Source: Sipunculus nudus
Lineage: Eukaryota; Annelida; Sipuncula; Golfingiida; Sipunculidae
Assembly (NCBI GenBank): GCA_026874595.1
Contig: CM049314.1
Coordinates: 70,322,300-70,386,299, forward strand
Reading direction: 5' to 3'
Length of the DNA stretch: 64,000 nt
Positions 22,141-35,500 of this stretch are shown piece after piece (position 1 is the stretch's first letter; each line of letters opens with the position of its first letter). The notes below the pieces were generated by a model that did not search any database, was not told the DNA's origin, and saw nothing but the letters and a program-made list of their open reading frames with translations. The position numbers and the translations under genes were made by a program.

Positions 22141-25100
22141 GTGAGAAAATATAAACCATTATTAAAATCCCTATTTCTTTCTATTTAACCCGATTCAAGT
22201 GTCATATTCCACCCGTGTGAAGCGAGCTTGTTGAACGCGGCACGGGACGGTCGGGTTGGTTTTTCGCGCATGCCGCAAGCGACGTCCGGAAACACAGTGG
22301 CTTCTGGCTCTGAAACATGTGTGCTGGTGGTTGTGAAATCATGGCCCCACGTGTTTATTAAACTTAACGAAGCTTCACGAAAATTTTACACACGAGCTCC
22401 AGTTGTTATATTTTGAAATCAGTGTTTTGATAAAGATGTAGTGTTCAGGAAAGCTGGTTGTGTGCCCCGCCAGCATTGACTGCAATCATTAGTGCCAAGC
22501 CCATTCATTCCTCATTTATGTGTGTGAATTCATTCACCGTGTGTCACACCTGATTCAAGTGTCACAGTGAAAGTGTTAGGGATTATGGCTCTACATATGT
22601 TGATACGCTTGTGTGTTATATATAACATGTTATTGAAATAAAATTGTAAAGAGAGATTATAGTCTCTACTATTTTTTTCCTTTGCACATCTTACTGGTAC
22701 TGCAATGTGAATATTTCTCTTATTAAATAATAGGTCATATTAAACTGGCAATTTATTCCTGTTTCTTTGACATAAATCATCTAAAAAGTAAGGAGTCCAT
22801 GTGGAGCGTCAGAGAGAAAGTTGTTTTGCGTTGTGGCAGAACTATAGAAACCGGGCTTCAGCCTACAGCTGGTACCTTATGCCCAACGGGTGTCGCATAA
22901 TAAATTGTTTCCTGAAAAAGGCTGATACATATTATTTTCCTGAGAATTCCCGTATTTAATTTTGCTCATAATTGGAGTTTATTATATTAGTGGTGGAGGG
23001 GTCCGGGAACTTGGGTTCCCTGTCTGAATGGGGTTGTGGGGGCGGAGCCCCCACCTTAAGCTTAATTTTCCTGTTCAAACAGTAAATGGTTTCCAATTTT
23101 CGCAATAGATGGCGCTTCAATTGCAGATATAAATGAACAAAACTCACTCCTGCTGGTATCTCGTCTTCACGGCTCACTTTGTAGCGTATAGGGCTCCTAT
23201 AGTCTACAGATCGTAGGTTCGATTGCCAATGCAGGCAACTTTTGATGCTTAGTAGTTGTTAATGTTAGAAGAGTTGACTGTAGGGACATCTACAGGGAAA
23301 AATAAGAGTAAAATAGGGAATGAGAGGAGACGGTTCTATTTATATTTTCCTCAACTGAAGCGAAGCCCGCGTTCTATAGTGGCTCCTGTGTTGTTTACAT
23401 CACGCTGACACCTTGGCTCAGTCATTCAGGGTCACTGACCATTGTCCCAGGCCGGCTATTCTTTTAAGTAATATATCATATTAGGCTTCCACTGTGTTCT
23501 TACTGTATTGGCCTATTATGAAATTAAGACATTTTATAAAATTTATTGTAGCCATGTATCTATTGCCAGCAAAACGGATACCAGCCCAGCTGAAGAGCCC
23601 GGCAACCCGCAAACATAAGACACAGGCTCAGAAAATAAAGCCCTGCACAGGGCCCTGTGCACACAGGTTGCCGGACTGGTTTGCTTTCTGTCAAAATGAA
23701 TGGTACCAACATTGGCCTCGTTTTGTTGGCAACGAATATCTAGCTATGTTAAAACAGCCTTAATGTCATAAAAGGTCGATGAAGTGGTGACAAAGAAGAA
23801 GCGTAATATGACCTATAATTTAGTAACTAAGAGTAGTGAAAACAAAGTAAAACAACCTACATAATAAACTTATTTCCAGCAGACCATAATGGATTGTTTG
23901 TTTGGTCATTTTATCATTATTTAGCTTAATTTCCTAATCAAACTGCAAGTTTATTAAAATATTGCAAATTTTGAATAGCTAAAGTTTGGCTACTCATTTG
24001 TTGAAGACTCGTTACCAGTAGTAATGTAAGTGTGCATTGATCACTCCTTACTACGTGGTCATTTGCGGGCAGTACCAATGTTTTCATACGTAAGAACTAT
24101 ATGATAAAATTTCTTTGCAGACCTGGTTTTGTCAATGTGTTTTATTCGCTTGTTTGAGATTTACCTTGACAGTTAAAATTTTGTTAATTTCATTAGGTAA
24201 TTGTTTTCTATATCTGTAGATGTAGTTTATTTACTTGATTGTTAGGCTTGTGAACTGTGAGGGACCGTAGAATCCAATCAATGATTGGTTCTTTACCTTT
24301 GATTCAATCCTCAATTCAATTCTTGCTTAAATGATAAATTTCAGACTTTAAAAAAATAAAAGTGATTTTAGCAAAACAAATGTTACTTAACTATATTTCA
24401 GTAAATAAAAGAAAAAGCTCTCCCTGTGTTTGTTGCAGCCATGTATTTCTATGCAAGTGGAGTCGTCCACTTGAAGTAGATTTAGGGCATATACACAGTG
24501 AAGAATATTGTCACCACAAATTGTTCTGTCAGATTTTAGAGCTCACAGAGGACTTCTGGATTGTAAATGAAAACATATAAAAATCTAATTGAATTGATTA
24601 AGAGGTTAATAATCGTTTATGATGCAACAGGGCTTTGCAATTCAGAGTATCAATATTTCGATGCATTGTTACATGGGTCTCTATTTATATTGTTAATGTT
24701 GCAAAAACCTGTGATAACCTGCCTTGGGAGTAGGATTCTGTTAATTCACCCTGGTATTTGTGTATTTACCTTGTTTATTTATTTTGTTTATTAAACTGTG
24801 TATTATGTATTTTAGGAGACATACAACAACATACCTGGGGAGGCCCGGGTCCCCCTGCTGCTCCAAGTCATGGGGAGTGGCACGGCTGTGCTCGATGTAA
24901 GTATAACATTACTCTCTCATAGTATTGGGAATAGGTTGTAATTTAATTATAGATCATCAGTAAAAATTGGTTCCCCTCTTCTGACTGATAAATGGAAATA
25001 GTTGGTTGTTTAGAAGTATGAACTTTTGTACCATATATAGACCTGTACATCATATCAACTGATATGTAGGCCTATATTCAGGCTTAAATATCATATGTCT

Positions 25101-28100
25101 GTACCCTACATTCCTACATAGTAAATCAGGAATTAAGTTTATTTAGTAAACACAGACTCTTTCCCCAGTTTGCCTGCTGAATGTATATAAAAGCACACAT
25201 TTCTTCATTACAAGCCAACGTTATGTGCAGAACTTTGCGATCAGTTGTCGCACTGCAAGATTGATCATCAAATCGTTTGCAGCAACCTGACTGATCATCA
25301 GTTATAATTGATCAACAGCCCATCACTACTGTCACACCACATCTGTATTAATACTATTATACATAATTAACAAAAGTATTGGTACTACTGGACCAGCAGA
25401 TAAAGCCACAGTAGTCCTTAAGACTGAACTTCTATGTTTTCTTCAGTCTAATCATAAATGGCCGTACATATTACTGGATGTATCCAGCAGTGTGCCTTTA
25501 GAGCCAGGTTTTCAAAAGGTTATTCTTTAGGAAGGACTGTTTTTGCTCAATTGAAATTTGTTACATTTACTGTGTGTATAATATAATTTTTGTTTCACGT
25601 GAGAATATGTAACAAAAGTTATTCATAATATCAGTTCTATTCAGTTTATAATAGAAGTTAAGTTTTATGGATTGTAAAAAAAATTTTTCATGAGGAAATT
25701 ACTGATTTAAGTTTGAGTAGCCTAAACTCAGGTGAGATTACCGTTATTCTTAATTTTATCAGAGTATGGGCTTGAGGCATAATTCAGTATTTTGTACACT
25801 CATACACTGATTCAGGATTTGGCCTGGACCAATTCCTGATTGTTCCAGACCAATCGCTGATTGCACCAGACCAAAACATGGTTTGGATTCAGAGTGGCCA
25901 TAACCTAATTAGGATTTGGACTGAACCAATCTGCAGTTGTCCAGATCAGGATCTGGGCCTTGCCATATATACATTAGACATGCTTGAATCTTAAAAGAAA
26001 TGCTTTTATACAAAAATAAGATCTATTTTGCAAAACTGATTCTTCTGTACATTGTGGAGTCATGGTTGACTGTGACCTAATAAGAAAAGAATTTCAGCAC
26101 AATAACATGACTGAAGATTACATTTTGATGGCTCATCAGTGGTTCCTACCTGGAAGTATTTTAATGACATAAATAGTCATGGATCGTTACTTCATGGACA
26201 CATGTTGTGTTGGGTCCTCAGAAATTTGTTATTACTGTCAATTGCTGTCTCACAGTTGAGCTGATGTTGCACATCTTAGGATATACATAATTGTTTATGA
26301 TCGAATATGCAAAATGCAATTTAATAAATCGGTTATGAAAGAAAATGACCAGTAATCAATTAATTCGCACACCACTCTAATTGTAATTAACCATCACCAG
26401 TCTTTTGTGAATGGATATCACCAATTTGTTTTAAGTTAGATGAATATTAGTCAATAAGATGTACAAAATAATGTTTGGTTTTGTGGCAGGGTTGGCAATT
26501 TCTTCCGAGAGGCGGTTCCTTCCATGGAAACTTCCGGCTCAGAAGAAATAGTTTCTTCCATTTCTTCCGAAAGAAACTTTCAAATTTCATGTGAGAATAT
26601 ATAAAACTAATAAATTTTCAGCTTTATTTCTGCTTAAACATAATCTGTTCTATCTTATTTGCAAATTTAAAGGTTTATTTTAATATATAGTGACTATAGT
26701 GTTATCTTAAAATGTATGACTATTAGTTTAATTTAGTAAGACAATATGCCTCATGTAGTTTTTAGTTTGTCAGTTCAGGTGACTTAATTCAAAATCAATG
26801 GACACTCACGGTTTCAGTCTAGTGGACCATTCAATGATTACCTAAAAAGTGCAGCTTCACACCATTTACCCCTGACTGCACAGAGGCAGGGTATGAGGAA
26901 GCCATGTCATAATTAACAGGGTTTCATCCACAATACAAATCAAATGGTCAAACTGCTCCTTGTTGAAACATATTATTACCAAGCAGTACAGAGAAAGGGT
27001 TTCTCCTATTTTCTAGGTATTTTCTAGTTTTGACATAATGCACAACAAGCTCAGGAATAGACTAGGTGTTTGCAGAGCTACACAATAGGTGTTTTGCTAT
27101 TGGCCTATTGCATGCTTCGTGGTAAGTTAGATGTAGATTACTGATAGGTATTTATTGTACTCCACTGTGTTTAACAAAAGAACTTGCAGGGAGAGATGCC
27201 TATATTTATATGAGTGATAATTTTAAATTCAACTGGTGATCACTGATCAATCATAGTGTAATATCACACAGGATATTGTTAAGTCATACACAAGCATGAT
27301 ATTGTGTAATATATGTAGGAAGTGCAGTTTGCATACTATTTAGATTCTACATAAGTTACTGTGTTAGTATGCAGCACTGCATAAACCTTGGCAGCTATGT
27401 ACTTCCCCTTAGAGATACAAGATAAGAAAATTGTAGTACATCAATCTGTAATTCTCTATCATACAAAAGTAATAAAGCTGAGTGACACAAATTAGGTAAG
27501 AACTAGTTACTAAAACAGAAAACTTCCTCTAACCCTCATGTGAATACAGGTAGACATTTAAACAAGAATCTTTTGTTAATTAACATGTCAACACATACTA
27601 CTCAACACTTCATACTTATACACATCCATCAGCTGCAATTTTCTCAATACTTTTAGAAAAAAATGACATAATAACATTTAAATTAATCATAGCATTCGTT
27701 CCTGTACATTGATTAAAAGTGATATTGTTTAATTTTATTCAAAAGAAATAAAAATAGTTCAAATATCTGTTTTGAATTTTTGTGTATCAGACTTTTACTC
27801 CTACTGTCCACTAAATTCCACTTTCATCCATTACTTCCGGAATAAAGTGGAGGAAACCCCATTTCCTCCACTTTCTTCCAATGTCTTGGAAGAAATACAT
27901 TTCTTCCGGAAGAAAACCAACCCTGTTTTGTGGGGCTTGGGCTAATATGTGACAGAATCAGCTCCAGCCATTAGTTTGCCGTGTCTACAAATCTTGGACA
28001 AATTGTCCAACAAAGTCAGCAATTGCATGGTATGAACAACAGAAAGACATGCTGGATAACTTTGTAACCTGGCTGTCACCTTTATTGTCTTGCGATCCAA

Positions 28101-29549
28101 CTGTATATCTGCATAAGGAGCACAATTTAAAGATAGAGAATAAAACTAAACAGATTACTATGTTTCCTTTTCTTTTACTTTTAGGCTTTAAAGCTTTAGT
28201 TAAAAAAAATTATTTGTATAAACTAAAATCTTTTTGTTGATAAAATTTTTTAATCTGCCCAGGTATACAAATGTATACAGAATGCATATCTTAATATATT
28301 ATCAGTTTGCAGTTTTCATGTAAAATGTAATCATTATTAAAAATAGCTTTTCCCTTTTACAAATTGTATTATGCCTATTAGTGCTGGTGTCCTGATACTG
28401 AGCAGTTTGTAGTTGTATACTGCTGTGTAGCTTGATGTTATTAATTAACTGGCCAGCACACCAGTTACCTGTGATATAGATAGCTCAGGTGACACATTGA
28501 AATGTTCAGCTGTCGTCCCATGGGCAGACATCAAATTAAAAAAAATTGCAGTACCTTCATGTAAGGCACAAAAAAAGTATGGTTCCCAGGCACTTCTTTT
28601 CAGATATCAGTGTGGGTGGGCAATATATCATTTTTTACTTTTTTAATGTTTTTTTAATAAAAATGTCATATGGTCAGGGAAAAGCATGAAAATACCAGAA
28701 TTTTTTTGCTTTAAAGGTAAAAGCACTACGAAACAAAGGAAATCTTATCAAATTTCTATTATTTACTTCCTGAAAGATGAAAATCAAAATAAAAATTGTT
28801 GAAGGGGGGGGGGGGGGTAATATTGATGTGGGGGTGCCTGTGAACCATACCTTTTATTTTTTTTTTGCCTAAATAATAAAAAAAGCCAACACTTCCCCAT
28901 TTGCTGTGTTCTGTCTACTCTCCAGGTTTTAAAGAGAGGAATGTAGTGTCGGGAATCTGTTAAAATTTCATGATGGATCATCAATAAAAACGGTTGACCT
29001 CTACTGACTGATCATCAGAAATAATCCTTTTTTTAAGTGTATGAAATTTTTGACTGTACATGACCTGTACATCCAGTCATCTGGTATATATACAGGCCTA
29101 CATGTTCAGTTAATTTTAGTTAAAAGTCAATCTGGCCTACTTGTGTACATATAGTATGGAGCTTAATTTAAGTGAACACAGAATTTTCTAAGGTTTTTGC
29201 ATTAACTATATGGAATCATACCTTCCCTCATAACAAAGCCTTAGTTATTTGCAAAACTGTTATTGATTATTGGAGTGATTGCATCATTTTGGACCAACCC
29301 ACAGGCAATCGATAAAAATCTATCATCAGCCTATCACTAGAAATGTGTGGGGATAAAATAATAACATTTAGACTGTAGTCCTGGAAATTTGTTATGCCCT
29401 CTGTAGGTACTTCAGAAGGTTAAGTGAGAATTTTGCTCGTAAAAATGAAATGCCCAGTTGCCGAGACTAATGTATGCCTGAAAATAGTTAATGATAAAGG
29501 CGCCCCCTCTGGATTCGCCACTGATAGCACATATCCGCCGCAGATTTAA

Positions 29550-29588
<39 letters not shown>

Positions 29589-32500
29589 ATTAGGTTAAGT
29601 GAAATTCCGATAGGATGGCGAGAACAGGATGCGACCGGGGCGTCGGGAGGGGGGGGCATGGCCCCCTGTGGCCCCACCCTGGCTACGCCCCTGCTGTGTG
29701 CCTTTGATGAATTTTCTATAGGCCTTGGTTGAGTATTGCTAATTGAGTATATATATGACCTTGAAATGGCCAAGTGGTGATTTAGCTTGAAAATGGATAA
29801 AGACTGGTTATGTTGTTTCCATTGAGATGTACCATAAAACCTGCTACAAGTAAAACCAGATAATGGCTGTACTTATTGGGTATAATTCTGACTTGTGGAT
29901 TTGACCAAGTATGCCTTAATTACACACTCTTTAAAGTAAATGCCATTATGTGTGATACCCTGTCAACACAAAAATCATTAATATATTATACTAAATCATA
30001 TTTCTGTATCACTTGCTTGAAAATAAAAATATAATACCATGCATCAGGATTTTAAAATTTATATTGACTAAACTGCCATAAAACTGCCATTGTTATTAGA
30101 TATGTGGAGATATAGTTTTATGGGCACCATATAAAAGTATATTAAGATTAATAATGATTAAGACAGTACATAATAGAATAATAATTATGAAGTTCAAATG
30201 GGACTGGTAATGAGGAGGTATTGTACTTGGTTGAATCTTCTCTAGTGAGTAAAAATATTTTAAGTTATATGTATGTCAAATTAAGTTCAAACTTCAAACT
30301 CTTCAGAAGAACACAATTTGACTTGTCAGAGATATTGATAGCTCCAAAATTTGCAATATCCTTAAGGGCCCAAAACAACCTGCAGCAGGGGTGGATCAGG
30401 GATTTATAAAGGGGGGGGGGGGGGGGGGGTCCAGCCCAGGAAGACTAATGACAAAGCCAAAAAAATCAGTTCCACAGGTCTGGAAAAGGGGGGTCCAGGC
30501 CACAAAATTTGGTCTAAAACCGTTCAAAAAAGGTTGCAGAGGCTGAAATAGGGGGGTTCAGACACCCTGGACACAATTTGCAATATCCTAAAGCCCCCCC
30601 CCCCACACACACATTATTTTTTAGTCTTTGTTTTCTTAGGTTGTGCTTGTGTTGAAAGAATAAAACTTTTTTAAAGTAGGTAGAATGATGAAACAACATT
30701 CAGTTTCCTTAAATAAGTTCTGCAGTTCATTTTCATCATTGGCCATGGAGACAGCCTTCAGTAAGAGAGCTTTGGGGTTGACAATTCTCTGTTTAGCTTA
30801 CAGTATTGATGTGACAATAAATTAAAGTTGACAGCAACAATTGTCTTTTTACTCAGTCTGTATCCATGCTGGCCTCGGCCTTCACTGATACAGTAACTGA
30901 TGAATGGATTACACAATGGAGCTCCTGTTTTTCTAACCCACTCAGCATTCAAGGCCTCAGAGTGATTTATGACTCTTTTGTATGCGTCTGTTTAAGAAAA
31001 CAGTTTGACTGGACTTTTCTTACAGCTGACGCTTATAGGGATAAACCAATAAAAAATAAAGACTGATATGATCAGATTCATGCTGAATTCTCACTTGATA
31101 ACATAATCTTAAAATATCTCCCTTAATATAATTTGTAAAAGCTTTTAGGAGTTCTTTGATGTTACTATTTATAACTGTTATTTAATATTTGTAACTCTTA
31201 GGCCATAATTGTGTTCCCTGTCATCCTTGTATTATTAAATATTTTTAGGTAAAATTTAACTCTAGAATGATTAATGATGTATCAGTACTGAGCTAGTTTA
31301 ATTAAAGAATGCATTGTACTTTTATTTTCAGGTATTAAATATAAAGCTTTAACAACCTATGATATGAAAAAATACAAAATATCATTCAGCTCAACATTGA
31401 GTATCGGTAGATTTAAAAAATTCGCAATGTTTCATTTCCACACGGCTTGTCATTTCATTAATTTGTTGGCACCATGCAGCTGACCCTAATTACCCAAAAA
31501 ATTGCCTCCAAAATGTTGTTCTCCATGTTGGTTTGGAAATACAAGGCCTACAGTTATCTGTATTCCAAAAAAACTGGACAAAAAATAAATGCACAAGTAA
31601 TAGTAAAATAAGAGAAACCATTCCATTTTGTTTCGCTGATGAATTTGCTAGTTGCTACCCCTCTTATTTATGATCTAAATTTCGTTTTTGATGATTGTAA
31701 TATAATTTTGATTATTTAATTATAATAATATGAATTTATTTTGACTTTCCTCTACAGGTGAAGATCATGGCGGCCCTGCTGATCCGCCGTTTGTTTACTG
31801 GTAACTTTGATGAGTTCTGGCCCCAGGTAGCTCCGGAGACTCAGGCAGCCGTTAAAGCCCAGCTGCTGGCGCTAGTTCAGCGGGAACCCATCCCTCCACT
31901 CAGAAAGAAGTACTGCGAAGCAACAGCAGAGGTGGCCAGGTGTATGATCGGTGAGCTTACTTTCAGATATTGACATATGAACGTACACAGATATGGTTAT
32001 TAATAATAACATGAAGTGTTTTAAGTTCTGTAAGAATGACTGGACTCGGAGGACTAAAGTACAGGAGTATTATGGTATACCCACCAACCGTCTGTCTGTC
32101 CGTCTGTTAACAATAAGTGTCCCTGCTATAACTTACCACGGTTTTGATTGATTTTTACAAAACTCACCATAACTACTTACCAATAAATTCTCTTGCCCAA
32201 GTTCGATTATGGGCAATGTCCATGCATATTTTATAAGGTCACAGGTCACTAGGCTGCTTTGTGGGGTTTCTGTGGTAACTTATGAAGAATATGAAGGATT
32301 TTGATAAAAATCATCAGAAATGTTAATCAATCAAATATCTAGTTTGAAGTTTGATTTCCAGCAAAATCCATGCATATTAAATGAGGTCAGAGGTTGCCGC
32401 ACTTTGAGCACCTTGGTGACTTACCAAAAATCCTATGGATTTTCATGAAACTCATTTTACATGTTTCTCACCTGAATTACCTTCTCATTAAAATTCATGC

Positions 32501-35500
32501 ATATTTTATGAGGTCAGAGGTCACCCTATACACAACAGCCTTTTATGCATGTTTGCTGTGCTCTTGTTGGTGATGTTGTGAAATTGTCTTAAAACATCTG
32601 TCCTAAACACATTACATTGTACAAAATTGCAGACAGGTAAATGAGAAGGCAAACAACGCTTTAGCACATGGACAGAGATCCAGTGTGTTGAAATATTTTT
32701 GAATCGACAAATTATTTCTTAAAGTAGCATGAAAATTTGAAAACGTATATAACAATTCTGACACCCCTAAAAACCATGCTAATTTTGTGTACTAAAAATG
32801 TGGCCTCCATCATCTCTAGTTCGTGTACAAGGCCAGAGTGTGAGACCCTTTACCTGGGCAAGGTTTTGGTTCATAATTTTAAAAATCAGACTTGACATGT
32901 TATTGTCATGTTCATATTTTATTTTTGTTTTTATTTTGATATTATCTTAAATGAATGCAGGACAGGATTGCCATATGTTGTGTACATGTTTAAAAGTTTT
33001 ATTTTCATACTATATTACAGATGACAATGGCAGCAACACCTGGCCTGAGGTTGTCAAGTTTCTATTTGACTGCGCCAGCTCTAATGATCCAAACCTTAAA
33101 GAGAGTTCACTTATTATATTTGGGTAAGCAGATGTGTCAGGTATAACATCATGCTTATTTCTCATTAATTTTTTATAGCCAGCACAGGATATAACAGGCA
33201 GATATTATAAGTAAAAAGTCCACTGCAAATTATGAAATGTCTTGTTGATTATTTCATTTCAAAAGTTGCACATTTAAACAATTATCATAGCTGATGTTTG
33301 TGATTTCTTCAATTATCCTTTTTAAACAGCACTTGTCTGTCAGCAGGTATTAGACAGTCACTGAATATTTGGGGTAATAATTATGAAATTTTTAAGCAGT
33401 TTGTCACTACCTGAACAGGAATATATTGCAGTAGTCAGAATTGATTAAAAATGCCAAACCTGCACTTAAGTAAAAACTTCCTGGTAATTTTTACAGGGCT
33501 GTACCTGGTATCTTTGGTAACCAGCAAAACCAGTACCTGGAGCACATACGACAGATGCTACAGCAGTCACTGATGTCACAGTCCCAGGCAAATGTAAGTG
33601 ATGCTCAGTACAAAATTGGGACTAAAACACAAGTAGTTGCAATTATCAACTCCAAAAATCAGAGCAAAAGTCATAGAGTCTGATTGGAGAATTTCCAGTA
33701 TTGATAAGATTCAAATTTGGAGGTACTGTAAAATCTCCACTAAAACCGCGGTTTAATCAAGAAATTAAAAATCTTGAAATCAGGTTGATTTCCTGAAAGC
33801 ACTGTGCGGTTTATACTGGAAGGGTTTCCTGAATATCTTCCTGACAGACATCGTTTTTGGGCCGGCGAGTGGGCGATAATATTGCAACTTTAGAAGCAGC
33901 AGTCTCGCATGTTTGGCAGCCCTGTGTAAATGTATTATTTATGATTATTTGTTATTTATAAATTAAATGTTGCTGATTAGTTTTCGTGTGATATATAACT
34001 TGTTATAAAATCTTGGTAATTGTCACCAAATAATACGTTTACAACAACACTGCTGTAACACACAGCGGCTCAATTCGTTGGGCATGGTCAAGCAAAATTG
34101 AAATAAAAGCCTACTTTAAACCCATTTGCGGCATTATTTAGCAATGATTATTTGTTTAAAACGTCAAATGAATAAAAAGCTGACATCGTAAAGAGTCACA
34201 CAATGGCAGACGATCGTTTTAAAATCAAGTTTGAGTGCCGCCATGTGCTGAAACGCCCCGGTATTCTGCTAAGAATATTTTGAACGGCTGTATGCGGTGG
34301 GTGGTAAACAGAACAGCCACCTATTTCGTCCCAGCGTGCCTTGCGCGAAAACTGCCATGACAAAATGGCTCCCCACACGGAAATTTTCTTCAGGAAAAAA
34401 ACTTGCTTACCCCGACTGGCCACTTTAATTTTACCTTAAAATCACTCGTTTTCAAGCGTCATGTTTCCTATACGTGCGTATCTCACCAAGGTAACTTCAG
34501 TTACTTTTATATTTAGTTTAGTTGACCAGCGATGTTTTCAAACACACCAGCAAATTGTGACTTGGAGCGATGTCAACGTACGATGTGACGATGATAATAC
34601 CGAAGTAACCGGTATGAAAATGATTTGAATCTTCCGAGTAATTCCAGAAAATGAAATTTTCTTATCAAAAATTAAGATTTTAAAATATTCCTTTTAGAAT
34701 TAAAATATACAGTGACTTGAAATGGATAAGCAGAATATTTTTTCCAAAATATAATGACAAATCAGTAGCAAACAAGAATACGGCATGGAATATAAAATCT
34801 GTATAAACAGGCAGAGGTTCACCGGCCCTTACGTCTTCCCAAACATCATGCTTGAGTGACCCTGCAAAAAAAGATTTATGATGTATTTAAATAAAATGCC
34901 CAAGGAATTTTAAAGTGGACAGGAATGGCCGAGTCGCAACCTACGCGAGTTCATTTCTAGATGATAGCTTGATTGTGTTTTTTGTCAAATCATTCCGTAG
35001 CGAAAGTTGGTGCTGTTTTAAAGGGGGGTTCTTGAGCCTCTCGCAGTGTCTCACCTGGAATTTCGGCGAAGTCTGGGTGCGGTTTAAATCTGAAGTGCGG
35101 TTTTAAGTGGAGATTTTACGGTAGTACTGTAAATATTGGGATGGGGCAATTACATCTTTTGTGCACCCTCCTCCATTTCTCACTAACATCATATGTGTTG
35201 TTTCTTAAGCCCAAAACAGACTAATGTGCGCGTTACGCATCATGCCTGCGCCACACAAGCAGCTTGCAACAAATTCAAAACACACTAACACGCACGACAC
35301 GCATCAGATTGGACGAAATTAACCAAGCACCTATTGTATTTTTTGTTTATCTTTTTAAAAAAAAGTAATTTTGATAATAAGCATTGGTTTAATTGTTTAC
35401 AAATATGTATCTTTTTGTGACTAAACCTGTTCTAAATATGACAGAACTCAGTCACTATTCTTAACGATATTTATATATTTGTGTTGCTTTGTTGCACATT

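Noticed and set aside
22228..22416. 62-codon ORF just after exon 1
   Set aside because: Intronic, out of phase with exon 1, and not similar to importin-5.
24362..24794. Possible extra exons in IPO5 intron 1
   Set aside because: Exon 1 joins exon 2 exactly as in the importin-5 family. The ORFs lack flanking AG/GT in phase and any homology.
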